43,807 nt of DNA from Elusimicrobiota bacterium (lineage in GTDB: Bacteria; Elusimicrobiota; UBA8919), in assembly GCA_040757695.1 (NCBI GenBank), contig JBFLWK010000015.1:1-43807 (forward strand), read 5' to 3'. Within the stretch, counting starts at the first letter, position 1; the number at the start of each line of letters is the position of its first letter. The notes below the pieces were generated by a model. That model saw only the letters and a program-made list of their open reading frames with translations. It was not told the origin of the DNA and made no database searches. Of the stretch, positions 21,733 to 31,417 are shown in pieces. Both the position numbers and the translations under genes were made by a program.

Positions 21733-22700
21733 AAGGTAAGAAGATTTTCATTACAGGTGGGTTGGGATTTATTGGCAGTTCATTATGTCAAAAACTTGTT
21801 AATTATAACAAGTTAATAATTTATGACAATGGTAGACGAAATGCACTCAAATATACAAAGTTACTATCACATCCGAACATTACAATCATAAATGGAGATA
21901 TTTTAGACAAACCTTTTCTTAAAAAAAATATGCTTGAACACAACCCTAATATTGTAATTCATTTAGCAGCAATGGCAGGTGTTTCAGATTATTTTCGTTA
22001 TCCATTAAAAACAATGGAAGTAAATATGATTGGTACATATAATATTCTGGAATCGGTAAAGGATTTAAAACTTGAAAAATTTATAAATTTCTCAACAAGC
22101 GAGGTTTATGGTCCTTTCATATTCAGGGCGAAAGAAAATGAGCCAACAACACAAGGTGAAGTGAAAATGTCGCGATGGACATATTCTGTAAGTAAACTTG
22201 CCGCCGAACATCTCTGTTTTGCTTACTATAAGCAATATAAATTACCCATAGTATCCTTAAGACCATTTAACATTTACGGTCCTGGTCAGGTTGGTGAAGG
22301 TGCGGTTCAGATATTTGTTCCTCTTGCTATAAAAAATAAGGAAATTTCGATCACTGGCGATGGAAATCAAATTAGAGCCTGGTGTTATATAGCCGATATG
22401 ATTGATGGAATAATTTTATGTTTGCAAAGTAAAAAAACTATTGGAGAAGTTTTCAATATTGGAAATCCTAGAGGAACTATTACTATTTTGGGACTGGCAG
22501 AAAAAATTATAAAGTTAACAAATTCAAAATCAAAAATAAAATTTATTCCTCATCCCAATATAGATATTGATCTGCGCGTCCCAAATATAAAGAAATCTGA
22601 GGAGATTTTAGGCTTTTATCCAAAGGTTGAACTTGATGAGGGATTATCTCAATCTATTGAATGGTATAAGAAAATAGACCTATCTGAAAAAAATATATGA
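21723..22700 (+). CDS. NAD-dependent sugar-nucleotide epimerase/dehydratase
   Basis: The protein has 325 residues from the ATG at 21723, chosen because AAGGAGA lies six bases upstream; the frame is open earlier but only inside the previous gene. It is an extended short-chain dehydrogenase: GGLGFIGS for NAD binding, HLAAMAGVSDY, FSTSEVYGP, WTYSVSKLAAEH with YxxxK, RPFNIYGPGQ and RAWCYIADM. This pattern fits UDP-glucose 4-epimerase, UDP-glucuronate decarboxylase and dTDP-glucose dehydratase relatives, and I cannot choose among them. It overlaps the downstream FAD enzyme by four bases, suggesting consecutive steps in sugar-nucleotide conversion. Confidence 0.85.
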   Translation: MPIKGKKIFITGGLGFIGSSLCQKLVNYNKLIIYDNGRRNALKYTKLLSHPNITIINGDILDKPFLKKNMLEHNPNIVIHLAAMAGVSDYFRYPLKTMEVNMIGTYNILESVKDLKLEKFINFSTSEVYGPFIFRAKENEPTTQGEVKMSRWTYSVSKLAAEHLCFAYYKQYKLPIVSLRPFNIYGPGQVGEGAVQIFVPLAIKNKEISITGDGNQIRAWCYIADMIDGIILCLQSKKTIGEVFNIGNPRGTITILGLAEKIIKLTNSKSKIKFIPHPNIDIDLRVPNIKKSEEILGFYPKVELDEGLSQSIEWYKKIDLSEKNI

Positions 22701-24112
22701 AAGTACTAATATTAGGTGCAGGTATAACAGGACTAAGTTGTGCGTTGAAATTAGCAGAAAACGGTATTGATATTGAAATCCTGGAAGAAAAACTTTATGT
22801 TGGCGGTCTCGCAGCCAGCGTAAAAATTGATGGCAACACATTTGATTATGGTCCTCATGCATATCATTCTAATACGCCTGAAGTATTATCTCAACTTAAA
22901 AAATTAGCTGATAATAATTTTGTTGAGCTGAAAAAAAATGTCAGAATCAAATTCCAGGGTAAATATTACAAATACCCTTTAGAAGCAACGGATATTATCT
23001 TCAAATTAAATCCTTTACTCGCTGCAAAATGTTTGTTTGATTATCTATTTGTTAATATAAAAAATAGTTTTATCAAAAGTAAAATAAATTCAACTGAAGA
23101 TTGGCTTGTAAGTAGATTTGGGCGAACATTATATAACATTTACTTTGGACCTTATACTCAAAAGGTATGGGGGCTTAAACCCTCTCAGATGTCTTCCTTG
23201 TTTGCACAGCATAGAATTCCCCATACAAGTCTTATCACAGTTGCTATAAAATCTTTCTTAACTGGCACAAAAAAACTAACAGGTAAAGAACATAAATATT
23301 CTCCACTTGTAATAGATTTTTTTTACCCAAAAGACGGAGCTGGGTCTATTCCAAAACGAATGGCCAAGAAAATTTTTGAACATAACGGAAATATATATCT
23401 AAATTCAAAAATAATCGCGGTAAATTGGGAAAATAATAAAATAAAATCTGTAACCTATAAATCAAACAAAGGTATTATAGAGTTAAAAAGTGATTACTTC
23501 GTATCTACTATCCCAATAACCGATTTATTATCTATGTTTAACCCTCCTGTTAACCATGAAATAATATCTATAGCTAATGAGACGCATTACAGGGCAATTG
23601 TTGTTGTATGTTTATTAATTAATAAACCAAAAGTCTTTGATGCAGAATGGATATATTTTACAAATAAAATCTTCAATCGTCTTTCAGATATCAAAAATTG
23701 CGGTGCAACAAATGCAGTCAAAGAAGGTAAAACAGGATTAATGGCGGAAATTACTTGTGATGTTGGTGATAATATATGGAATGCCGATAAAGAGTTTCTT
23801 TGTCAAAAAGTAATTAAAGAACTGGAGGAAGAGGGTTTTATAAACAGAGCTGACGTGCTAAAATATGATATTCTTAAAGTAAGAAATGGTTATCCAATTT
23901 ATAACATAGATTATGAAGTAAGAATGGATAAAATAACAAAATATATTGAAAATTTTGATAATCTGCTAATAAGTGGTAGACAAGGTTTATTTAAATATGT
24001 TGACATGGATGTAGCAATGGAAATGGGAATTATAACAGCTGAGCACATTTTAAACAAAAAATCTAAAAATGAGATAAGTTGGATTCCTTTTGAGAAAAAA
24101 AATTATGCCTGA
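22697..24112 (+). CDS. FAD-dependent oxidoreductase of the protoporphyrinogen-oxidase / UDP-galactopyranose-mutase-like group
   Basis: The protein has 471 residues. The N-terminal dinucleotide fold has VLILGAGITGLSCAL and, after the second strand, EEKLYVGGLAASV. FDYGPHAYHS is the third conserved block of this amine-oxidase-like superfamily. DFFYPKDGAGSIPKRMAKK in mid-protein and the C-terminal GRQGLFKYVDMDVAMEMG complete the FAD site. Members in glycan clusters are often annotated as protoporphyrinogen oxidase but probably act on sugar nucleotides or lipid-linked sugars. A second member lies at 41711. It overlaps its neighbours at both ends by 4-8 bases. The exact reaction is unknown. Confidence 0.8.
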   Translation: MKVLILGAGITGLSCALKLAENGIDIEILEEKLYVGGLAASVKIDGNTFDYGPHAYHSNTPEVLSQLKKLADNNFVELKKNVRIKFQGKYYKYPLEATDIIFKLNPLLAAKCLFDYLFVNIKNSFIKSKINSTEDWLVSRFGRTLYNIYFGPYTQKVWGLKPSQMSSLFAQHRIPHTSLITVAIKSFLTGTKKLTGKEHKYSPLVIDFFYPKDGAGSIPKRMAKKIFEHNGNIYLNSKIIAVNWENNKIKSVTYKSNKGIIELKSDYFVSTIPITDLLSMFNPPVNHEIISIANETHYRAIVVVCLLINKPKVFDAEWIYFTNKIFNRLSDIKNCGATNAVKEGKTGLMAEITCDVGDNIWNADKEFLCQKVIKELEEEGFINRADVLKYDILKVRNGYPIYNIDYEVRMDKITKYIENFDNLLISGRQGLFKYVDMDVAMEMGIITAEHILNKKSKNEISWIPFEKKNYA

Positions 24113-25517
24113 TATAATATTCATCAATCCTCCATTAACACTTGAAGAAAGATATGGTAAATTGGCAAATGCTGGTAGTCTGGAGCCACCCCATGGTTTA
24201 TGTAATTTAGTAGCTGTATGTCTAAAACATAATATAGATACTGAAATCTTGGATGCGCCTGTATTCGGATTGAATTACGAACAAATAGTAAATATTATAA
24301 AAACAAAGTCACCTAAATATGTTGGAATAACGGCAGTAACCATATCTATCCATAACGCTGCAAAACTTGCACAGCTGATAAAGGCGGCTGACAGCAAAAT
24401 TGTCACCATCATTGGCGGACCGCATCTAACAGCACTGCCAAAAGAAACTATGAACAAGTTTTCGTCATTTGATATCGGAGTCATAGGGGAAGGTGAGATA
24501 ACAATAATTGAACTGATAAAAACCCTTGACGAAAAGCATCCGCTTGATAAAATAAATGGTATAATATTTAGAAAAAATGGAACATTAACTATTACCAACA
24601 AAAGAGAATTTGTTAAAAATTTATCTGAACTGCCTTTACCAGCATGGAACCTTTTATCAGATATGAAAAAATATCGTCCCGCTGTTGCCAGTTACAAAAG
24701 ACTGCCGTCAACTTCAATAATAACCACACGTGGATGTACTGGGAAGTGTACTTTTTGCGATAGAAGCGGGTTCGGTGAAATTATACGAGGATACAGTGCT
24801 GAATACATACTTGATATGATCAAGTATCTTCAAGAAAAATATGCTATTCGGGATATACGGATAATGGATGATAATTTCTTACTGTTCCGGTCAAAAATAG
24901 TAAAAGTATGTAAGATGATACAAGAACAGAAAATTGACATAACATGGTCATGTCTTGCAAGGGTTGATATGGTCTATCCTGACATATTGAAAATGATTAA
25001 GATGTCTGGATGCTGGCAAATTGCATATGGGATTGAAAGCGGTTCGCAGGAAATACTAGACATACTAAACAAAAATATTACATTGGAACAAATCAGAAGA
25101 GCGATATGGTTAACAAAAGAGGCGAAAATCAAAACATTGGGTTACTTTATGCTTGGGAATCCAAAAGAAACAGAAGAAACAATTAAAGCAACACAAAAAC
25201 TTATCCAAGAACTGGATTTGGATGATATTAAGATTACTTTTTTTACACCATATCCAGGGTCAAAAATTTTTCAGACAGCAAAACAATATGGAACTTTCAA
25301 TGATGATTGGAAAAAACTGGATGCCAATCTGGAACCTGTTTTTGTTCCTACAGGTTTGACAAAAGAATACCTAATAAAAATGCAAAAAAATCTATTAAGA
25401 GAATTTTACCTTAAACCAAAAACAATACTGTCTTATCTTTCAAGATTAAATTTAAAACAGGCGAAATCACTGTATTCAGCTACAAAAAGTTTTATCGGTT
25501 ACACTTTTAGCAAATAA
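24105..25517 (+). CDS. B12-binding radical SAM protein
   Basis: The protein has 470 residues from the ATG at 24105; an upstream TTG in the same frame lies inside the previous gene. The start MPDIIFINPPLTLEERYG is typical of cobalamin-binding radical SAM proteins that use the N-terminal NPP motif. IIGGPHLTALPKET and IGEGEITI close the B12 domain. TTRGCTGKCTFC gives Cys211, Cys215 and Cys218 for the iron-sulfur cluster. GNPKETEETI lies in the barrel. The carboxy end is basic and lacks obvious extra domains. It forms a pair with the next gene, three bases away. Confidence 0.9.
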   Translation: MPDIIFINPPLTLEERYGKLANAGSLEPPHGLCNLVAVCLKHNIDTEILDAPVFGLNYEQIVNIIKTKSPKYVGITAVTISIHNAAKLAQLIKAADSKIVTIIGGPHLTALPKETMNKFSSFDIGVIGEGEITIIELIKTLDEKHPLDKINGIIFRKNGTLTITNKREFVKNLSELPLPAWNLLSDMKKYRPAVASYKRLPSTSIITTRGCTGKCTFCDRSGFGEIIRGYSAEYILDMIKYLQEKYAIRDIRIMDDNFLLFRSKIVKVCKMIQEQKIDITWSCLARVDMVYPDILKMIKMSGCWQIAYGIESGSQEILDILNKNITLEQIRRAIWLTKEAKIKTLGYFMLGNPKETEETIKATQKLIQELDLDDIKITFFTPYPGSKIFQTAKQYGTFNDDWKKLDANLEPVFVPTGLTKEYLIKMQKNLLREFYLKPKTILSYLSRLNLKQAKSLYSATKSFIGYTFSK

Positions 25518-25520
25518 GAT

Positions 25521-26912
25521 ATGGAAATGAAAGTATTATTAATTTTACTAAAACAACAGCATAAATTTTATTGGAATGTAGCAGAATCTGAATACGGCCT
25601 TCAAAGGTATCAACCTCTTGGTTTATTGTATGTTAGTTCCTCTTTGGAAAATTACGGTATTGCGACGGATTTCATGGACCAATCGGTGGATAATTTCTCA
25701 ATTGCAGATTTAAAAAACAAATTAAATGCCGAAAAATACGGCTTTATAGGATTTTATTCTGATTCCACCTTAAAAAGTATCATTTGCGAATATATACGGG
25801 AGATAAAGAATACCTTAAAAATTCCGATTGTCGTTGGTGGACCGGGAACGCTGAATAACAAAGCGTTCTTTGATGCAGGTTGTGATATTGTATGTAATGG
25901 TGAGGGAGAAGTTACAATATGTGAAATTGTCGAATATCTTAAAGGAAAAAAACATTTGAATGAAATAAAAGGAATCTCTTATTGTAAGAACGGCAAGATT
26001 ATCAATAATGAACCCAGAGAATTGATCAGAGACCTGGACATACTGCCATTCCCCGACAGGAAAAAAACTCAGTTTAACAAATATTATGATTTTCATAAAT
26101 TTACAATGCGCACACCTTTTACCAGTATAATAACATCACGCGGATGTCCGTATAACTGTTCATTTTGTACATCCCATGTTTTCTGGAAAAGAAAGGTACG
26201 GTTAAGAAGTCCCGAAAATATAGTGAAAGAGATAAATGAAATCCTTAAAAAACATAAATTAAAATATGTATATTTTCTTGACGAAAATTTTGGGTTAAAT
26301 ATAAAATGGCTTTTTGAGTTCTGTAATCTATTGATAAAGAAAAAATATGATTTTCATTGGTGTTGCGCAATCAATCCTTTTAGTTTTGAGGGTCGCAAAC
26401 AGGAAACAATGGAAATAATGAAACAAGCAGGTTGTGACCATATGATATTGGGATTGCAATCTGCTGTCCCTGAAATTCTTAAAAATATTAACAGAGATCC
26501 TCAACAACCCGAAGCAGCCGCAGAAACGATTAGAATAGCCAAAAAACTGGGAATACTTATCCAGCTGGAAATGATTTTCGGATTGCCCGGTGATACCGAA
26601 GAAACAATAAAGCAAAGTATTGATTATACGATTTCCGTCAATCCTCATATTTCGGGTTTTTTTGCACTGACTGTTTTGGAGGGTTCGGAAATAGAACAAA
26701 AATATGGTAGCAATAATGTCTGCTCACTTTCTAAAGAAAGAGTTGATGAATTGTGTTCATTAGCATCGAGAAAGTTTTACACACGACTGGCAAAAATTAT
26801 TGAACTTTGGGGGTTTATTGTAACAAAAAATCCAAAATGGTTCATTCGGGCAATTCAATGCATGCCATTTATTCTTTCTGTGGCAGGGCTGCGGCAAAGG
26901 ACAACAAAATGA
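25521..26912 (+). CDS. B12-binding radical SAM protein
   Basis: The protein has 463 residues; a second ATG at codon 3 is an equally possible start. The B12-binding domain shows VVGGPGTLNNKAFFDAG, where the usual His after GG-P is replaced by Gly, and VCNGEGEVT. The radical SAM motif SRGCPYNCSFC places ligands at Cys209, Cys213 and Cys216. FGLPGDTEETI follows in the barrel. The 3' end overlaps the acyltransferase start as ATGA, tying it to the amino-sugar module that follows. The specific radical reaction is not predictable. Confidence 0.9.
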   Translation: MEMKVLLILLKQQHKFYWNVAESEYGLQRYQPLGLLYVSSSLENYGIATDFMDQSVDNFSIADLKNKLNAEKYGFIGFYSDSTLKSIICEYIREIKNTLKIPIVVGGPGTLNNKAFFDAGCDIVCNGEGEVTICEIVEYLKGKKHLNEIKGISYCKNGKIINNEPRELIRDLDILPFPDRKKTQFNKYYDFHKFTMRTPFTSIITSRGCPYNCSFCTSHVFWKRKVRLRSPENIVKEINEILKKHKLKYVYFLDENFGLNIKWLFEFCNLLIKKKYDFHWCCAINPFSFEGRKQETMEIMKQAGCDHMILGLQSAVPEILKNINRDPQQPEAAAETIRIAKKLGILIQLEMIFGLPGDTEETIKQSIDYTISVNPHISGFFALTVLEGSEIEQKYGSNNVCSLSKERVDELCSLASRKFYTRLAKIIELWGFIVTKNPKWFIRAIQCMPFILSVAGLRQRTTK

Positions 26913-27430
26913 AAATCTATAAAAGTCACGGATCTGGAAAATTCAGTAAAAAAGATTTTAAGAAAATTGGGAAAAATGTTGTTTTTGAAAGAGGCGTCTT
27001 AGTATTTCATCCGGAAAACATTGAGATTGGTAATAATGTTTATATAGGACACAATGTTTTCTTAAAAGGATATTATAAAAACCTGATGAAAATAGGTAGT
27101 AATACATGGATAGGACAAAGCTCATTTCTACATAGTGGTGGAGGGTTAATAATAGGAAATTTTGTTGGTATTGGCCCGTTTGTAAAGATTATTACCCTTC
27201 AACATGTAATTGATAAAGACATATCACGTCCAATCATTACACGGGAACAAATTTACGAGGAGACCATACTGGAAGACAACTGTGACATTGGAACCGGATC
27301 CATTATCCTGCCAGGAGTCAAAATTGGCAAAGGCAGTGTTGTAGGTGCTGGTAGTGTTGTAACAAAAGATGTGTCGTCTTATTCAATAGTTGCAGGGGTT
27401 CCTGCTAAACTTTTACGGAAAAGAAAATGA
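26909..27430 (+). CDS. Hexapeptide-repeat (left-handed beta-helix) acyltransferase
   Basis: The protein has 173 residues from the ATG at 26909, which overlaps the previous stop by four bases; the longer open frame lies inside the previous gene. It contains many imperfect hexapeptide turns (IEIGNNVYIGHNVF, MKIGSNTWIGQSSF, CDIGTGSIILPGVKIGKGSV). It ends with the VVGAGSVVTKDV and SIVAGVPAKLLRK motifs of maltose/xenobiotic O-acetyltransferase-like proteins. It should use acetyl-CoA (or another acyl-CoA) to acylate a sugar amine or hydroxyl. The aminotransferase overlapping at its 3' end makes an amino sugar the likely acceptor (inference). Confidence 0.88.
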   Translation: MKIYKSHGSGKFSKKDFKKIGKNVVFERGVLVFHPENIEIGNNVYIGHNVFLKGYYKNLMKIGSNTWIGQSSFLHSGGGLIIGNFVGIGPFVKIITLQHVIDKDISRPIITREQIYEETILEDNCDIGTGSIILPGVKIGKGSVVGAGSVVTKDVSSYSIVAGVPAKLLRKRK

Positions 27431-28527
27431 TAAGAGAAAAGATACCAATATCAATTCCGGATTTATCACGAAAAGAAGAAAGTGCAGTAGTAAACGTCAT
27501 TAGGTCTAAATGGATATCTCAAGGAAAATTGGTTGAACATTTTGAGCAGATGATCAAAGAATTTGTAGGTGCAAAATATGCTTTAGCAGTTAACTCCTGT
27601 ACATCAGCATTGCATATATCATTATTATCATTGGGGATAAATGACTGGGATGAAGTTATCGTGCCATCTTTTACCTTTATTGCAACTGTAAATAGTGTTG
27701 TTAATGCAAAAGCGACACCCGTTTTTGTAGATATTGATTTAAATACTTATAACATTGATCACACCAAAATCGAAAAGACTATAACAAAAAAAACAAAAGC
27801 AATTATGCCTGTGCATCAAATTGGTCTGCCTGCAGAAATGGAACACATCTCTAAAATAGCGAAAAAATATAATCTACATATAATCGAAGACGCAGCATGT
27901 GCTCTTGGAACAGAATACCATGGAATGAAAATAGGTTCAATAAGTGAATTGACATGTTTTAGCTTCCATCCGCGAAAAATAATCACAACCGGTGAAGGAG
28001 GAATGATCACAACCAATAACAAAGATATATATGAAAAACTAATATCGCTTAGGTCACATGGGATATCAACTTCTGGCAAATATAATATTGCTGGATTTAA
28101 TTACAGAATGACTGATATTCAAGCAGCAATAGGAATCCAACAGATGAAAAAAATAAGACATTTAATAGATAGAAGAATAGAACTAGCAAGGAGATATAAT
28201 GAATCTTTAAACAAAATAGAGTATATAATTACACCATATATTCCAGAAAATGTTAAACATATTTATCAGTCTTATATAATCCGAATAAAACAAAACTCTC
28301 CAAAAGCAAGAGACGAATTAATGAAAGAATTACAAAAGAAAGGGATTGCTACACGTAAGATATTAGCAGCACATTTAGAGCCATACTATCAGAAAAAAAT
28401 TGGAGAAAAAAAACTCCCTGTTACTGAATTATGCAATAAAGATACATTACTGCTTCCTATCTATCCGTCAATGAGCCTAAAAAAACAGGACTATATCATA
28501 GAAAACATAAGAAAATTTCTATGCTAA
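27427..28527 (+). CDS. DegT/DnrJ/EryC1/StrS-family PLP aminotransferase
   Basis: The 366-residue protein has the normal length for sugar aminotransferases. Diagnostic blocks in order are SRKEESAVVNVIRSKWISQG, NSCTSALHISLL, VPSFTFIATVNSV, IEDAACALG with the pyridine-binding Asp155, and SFHPRKIITTGEGGM, where Lys184 forms the Schiff base. FNYRMTDIQAAIGIQQ marks the conserved C-terminal region. The family converts 3- or 4-keto nucleotide sugars to amino sugars with glutamate as donor. It overlaps the acyltransferase by four bases, giving an amination plus acylation pair. Confidence 0.93.
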   Translation: MIREKIPISIPDLSRKEESAVVNVIRSKWISQGKLVEHFEQMIKEFVGAKYALAVNSCTSALHISLLSLGINDWDEVIVPSFTFIATVNSVVNAKATPVFVDIDLNTYNIDHTKIEKTITKKTKAIMPVHQIGLPAEMEHISKIAKKYNLHIIEDAACALGTEYHGMKIGSISELTCFSFHPRKIITTGEGGMITTNNKDIYEKLISLRSHGISTSGKYNIAGFNYRMTDIQAAIGIQQMKKIRHLIDRRIELARRYNESLNKIEYIITPYIPENVKHIYQSYIIRIKQNSPKARDELMKELQKKGIATRKILAAHLEPYYQKKIGEKKLPVTELCNKDTLLLPIYPSMSLKKQDYIIENIRKFLC

Positions 28528-28533
28528 TATCTT

Positions 28534-30396
28534 ATGCGCGGGATATACGGAATTGTAAACTTTGAGAAAAAAAATCCGGTTGAACAAAATGAAATAAAAG
28601 TGCCACTGGATTTAATGACACACTGTGGGACTGACGATGAAGGAGTTTTCCTTGATAGGTATGTTGGACTTGGTATTAAGCGGCTTAAAATAATTGACTT
28701 GCAAGGCGGACATCAGCCGATATTCAATGAAACCGGTGATATTGTGATTGTTTATAACGGTGAAATCTATAATTACTTGGAACTTCGTGAAGACCTGCAA
28801 AAAAAAGGACATCAATTCTATACAAAATCTGATACGGAAGTTATAGTACATCTGTACGAGGATTCAGGTGTCAACTGCGTAAAAAAATTAAACGGGATGT
28901 TTGTATTTGCAATCTGGGATAAAAAAAAAGAAGAATTATTTATAGCAAGAGACCGGATAGGCATAAAACCTCTTTTTTATTCTATTTTTAACGGTTGTTT
29001 ATATTTTGCTTCGGAAATCAAATCGATTCTGGCAGAGAAAACAATCTCTAAAGAAATAGATAATCAAGCATTAATAAACTATTTTTCTTTTTATTATATA
29101 TCTGCACCATGGACAATTTTTAAATATATAAGGCGACTTTATCCCGGACATTATATAATATTAAAAAATGGAAAAATAGAAATAAAACAATACTGGGATT
29201 TTAAATTCATACCAGAGCAAAATAATATACAAGAAGTTATATCCCAAATAAAAAATACACTGCTAAATTCAGTAAAAAGACATCTCCAAAGTGAAGTTCC
29301 ATTGGGAGTATTTTTGTCAAGCGGTCTGGATTCAACTTCAATTGTAGCAATGATGTCAAAACTTAAATATTTGACGAAAACATATACTATTGGTTATGAA
29401 AATGGAAAAAGTTATAACGAACTTGAAGAAGCAAAACTGGTTGCAAAAAAATATAACACCGAACATTATGATTGTATATTAAAACCAAATCAGGTTGAAG
29501 AGTTTTTACCTGAAATGATAAAACATCTTGCAGAACCACACGGCGATTGGACACATATCGCTTTTTATTACCTGTCTAAACAATCAAAAAAAGATATCAC
29601 GGTTGTTCTTTCAGGTGCAGGTGGTGATGAACTTTTTGGTGGCTATCCGACATTAACTGCATCAAAGATTGCCTTATTCTATAAAAAATTACCGAAACCT
29701 ATCAAAAAATTTATAAAATTTGTTACCAATAAACTACCGGCTTCATATGAGCGATTGCCGTTTGACCAAAAAGCAAAATTATTTGTAGCCGGTGCTGATT
29801 TACCATCTGAAAAGGCACATCTAAGGTATAAAGAAATTTTTGCTGATGACGAACGACAAAAACTTTTGTATAATATATTCCAATACAATCCATTTGATGT
29901 CTATAAACAACATCTTGAAAATGTTACAACCGAAGAAGTAATTAATAGGTTGCTATATCTTGACTTAAAGGTCTTTCATCCCGACTGCACACTTCATGTA
30001 GCAGATATGGCAACAATGATGAACTCGCAGGAATGCCGTGTGCCATTTCTTGATATGGAAATGATACAACTATCAGAAAAAATTTCGCTTAACTTAAAAT
30101 TACATGGTCTTACAACAAAATATATTTTACGAAAAGCATTGAAAGAATATTTACCATCAAAAATTGCAAAAATGCCAAAAAAGGGACTCGCTATGCCAAC
30201 ATCGTTTTGGTTGCAAAAAGAACTGAAAGGTTTTGTTGATAGTATTTTTTCAGAAGCAGAGAAAAAAAACAGAGATATGTTCAATTTCAACTATATCAAG
30301 CAACTCCAAAAAGAACATTTAGAATATAAAAAAGATAATACCCGAAAATTAACCTGTTTGATTTCGTTTTTTCTGTGGCAAAAATATTATCAATAA
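28534..30396 (+). CDS. Asparagine synthetase-like protein with a dead glutaminase site
   Basis: The 620-residue protein has the two-domain AsnB layout but begins MRGIYGIV: the catalytic Cys2 is Arg (CGC instead of TGC). The conserved HRGPD is HCGTD at 30-34, so the glutamine-site Arg and Pro are also lost. NGEIYN (75-80) and SDTEV are kept. The synthetase domain has SSGLDST (262-268) in place of SGG-x-DSS, and an intact GAGGDELFGGY. Without the Cys, glutamine hydrolysis should be impossible. The protein could use free ammonia or an amine, as beta-lactam synthetases lost their glutaminase, or be regulatory. It lies between an aminotransferase and an oxidoreductase. Confidence 0.88.
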   Translation: MRGIYGIVNFEKKNPVEQNEIKVPLDLMTHCGTDDEGVFLDRYVGLGIKRLKIIDLQGGHQPIFNETGDIVIVYNGEIYNYLELREDLQKKGHQFYTKSDTEVIVHLYEDSGVNCVKKLNGMFVFAIWDKKKEELFIARDRIGIKPLFYSIFNGCLYFASEIKSILAEKTISKEIDNQALINYFSFYYISAPWTIFKYIRRLYPGHYIILKNGKIEIKQYWDFKFIPEQNNIQEVISQIKNTLLNSVKRHLQSEVPLGVFLSSGLDSTSIVAMMSKLKYLTKTYTIGYENGKSYNELEEAKLVAKKYNTEHYDCILKPNQVEEFLPEMIKHLAEPHGDWTHIAFYYLSKQSKKDITVVLSGAGGDELFGGYPTLTASKIALFYKKLPKPIKKFIKFVTNKLPASYERLPFDQKAKLFVAGADLPSEKAHLRYKEIFADDERQKLLYNIFQYNPFDVYKQHLENVTTEEVINRLLYLDLKVFHPDCTLHVADMATMMNSQECRVPFLDMEMIQLSEKISLNLKLHGLTTKYILRKALKEYLPSKIAKMPKKGLAMPTSFWLQKELKGFVDSIFSEAEKKNRDMFNFNYIKQLQKEHLEYKKDNTRKLTCLISFFLWQKYYQ

Positions 30397-30409
30397 TTGA
30401 GGATTTGTT

Positions 30410-31408
30410 ATGAAAAATATTGCTATTGTTGGATGCGGTTACTGGGGTAAAAATCTGGTGAGAAATTTCTATAAACTTGGTGTGCTAAAAACGATATGTG
30501 ACATTGACGAAAAACTGTTAACCAAACTCAACAAAGTTTATCCTGATATAACTTGTACAAATGATTTTCAAAGAATACTAACTGACAGTAATATAAACGG
30601 GATTGTAATTTCAACTTCTGCTATTTCACATTATGAATTAACAAAAAAATCTTTAGAATGTGGAAAAAATGTTCTGGTTGAAAAACCATTTACAACACAA
30701 CTTATAGATGCAGAAGAATTAACCGAAATGGCAGAAAAGAAAAAAATAATTCTGATGGTGGGTTTTACATTCCTTTATAACGCAGCGGTTAGAAAAATAA
30801 AAGAAATTATTGATTCCGGTGAATTAGGTGAAATCTATTATGTCTATTCTCAACGATTAAATCTTGGTATCGTAAGAAAAGATGTAAATGTGTGGTGGAA
30901 TCTTGCACCGCACGATGTTTCTATAATCAATTACTGGCTAAATCAGAAAGCGAAATCTGTTCACGGTTTTGGAGTCTCGTTTATCCAGAATGGTATTGAA
31001 GATGTCGTATCCGCAAATATAAAGTTTGAAAAAGTGCCTACGGCCTTTATTCATGTCTCATGGCTTGACCCTCACAAAATCAGACAGATGACCGTTGTTG
31101 GAAGTAAAAAAATGGTAATCTATGACGATGTCTCGTTAGATATGAAGGTTCAGATTTATGATAAAGGTATAGACAGATTTGAAGATTTCCAGACATTCGG
31201 GCAGTTTCAGTTGATTCACCGTGCAGGCGACATCCACATTCCTAAAATAGATTTCAGGGAACCGCTGGAAATTGAGGCGGCGCATTTCACTGATTGCATC
31301 AGCGAGAACAAAGAGCCACTGACATCAGCAAAAAAAGCTCTGCCTGTTGTGCAAATTTTAGAGGCAGTTCAGAATTCAATTAAACAGGGTAAAATAATAA
31401 ATTTATAG
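30410..31408 (+). CDS. Gfo/Idh/MocA-family NAD(P)-dependent oxidoreductase
   Basis: The protein has 332 residues. The N-terminal Rossmann domain has IAIVGCGYWGKNLVRNF. VISTSAISHYELTKKSLECG and NVLVEKPFT, with the family's EKP motif, follow. The C-terminal domain (from about residue 120) has SGELGEIYYVYSQR and NLAPHDVSIINYW, with the catalytic His region. These enzymes oxidise or reduce nucleotide sugars; next to DegT aminotransferases they often provide the 3-keto sugar that is aminated. It is spaced 13 bases from the AsnB-like gene, with a GAGG ribosome site. Confidence 0.9.
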   Translation: MKNIAIVGCGYWGKNLVRNFYKLGVLKTICDIDEKLLTKLNKVYPDITCTNDFQRILTDSNINGIVISTSAISHYELTKKSLECGKNVLVEKPFTTQLIDAEELTEMAEKKKIILMVGFTFLYNAAVRKIKEIIDSGELGEIYYVYSQRLNLGIVRKDVNVWWNLAPHDVSIINYWLNQKAKSVHGFGVSFIQNGIEDVVSANIKFEKVPTAFIHVSWLDPHKIRQMTVVGSKKMVIYDDVSLDMKVQIYDKGIDRFEDFQTFGQFQLIHRAGDIHIPKIDFREPLEIEAAHFTDCISENKEPLTSAKKALPVVQILEAVQNSIKQGKIINL

Positions 31409-31417
31409 GAGAAAAAA

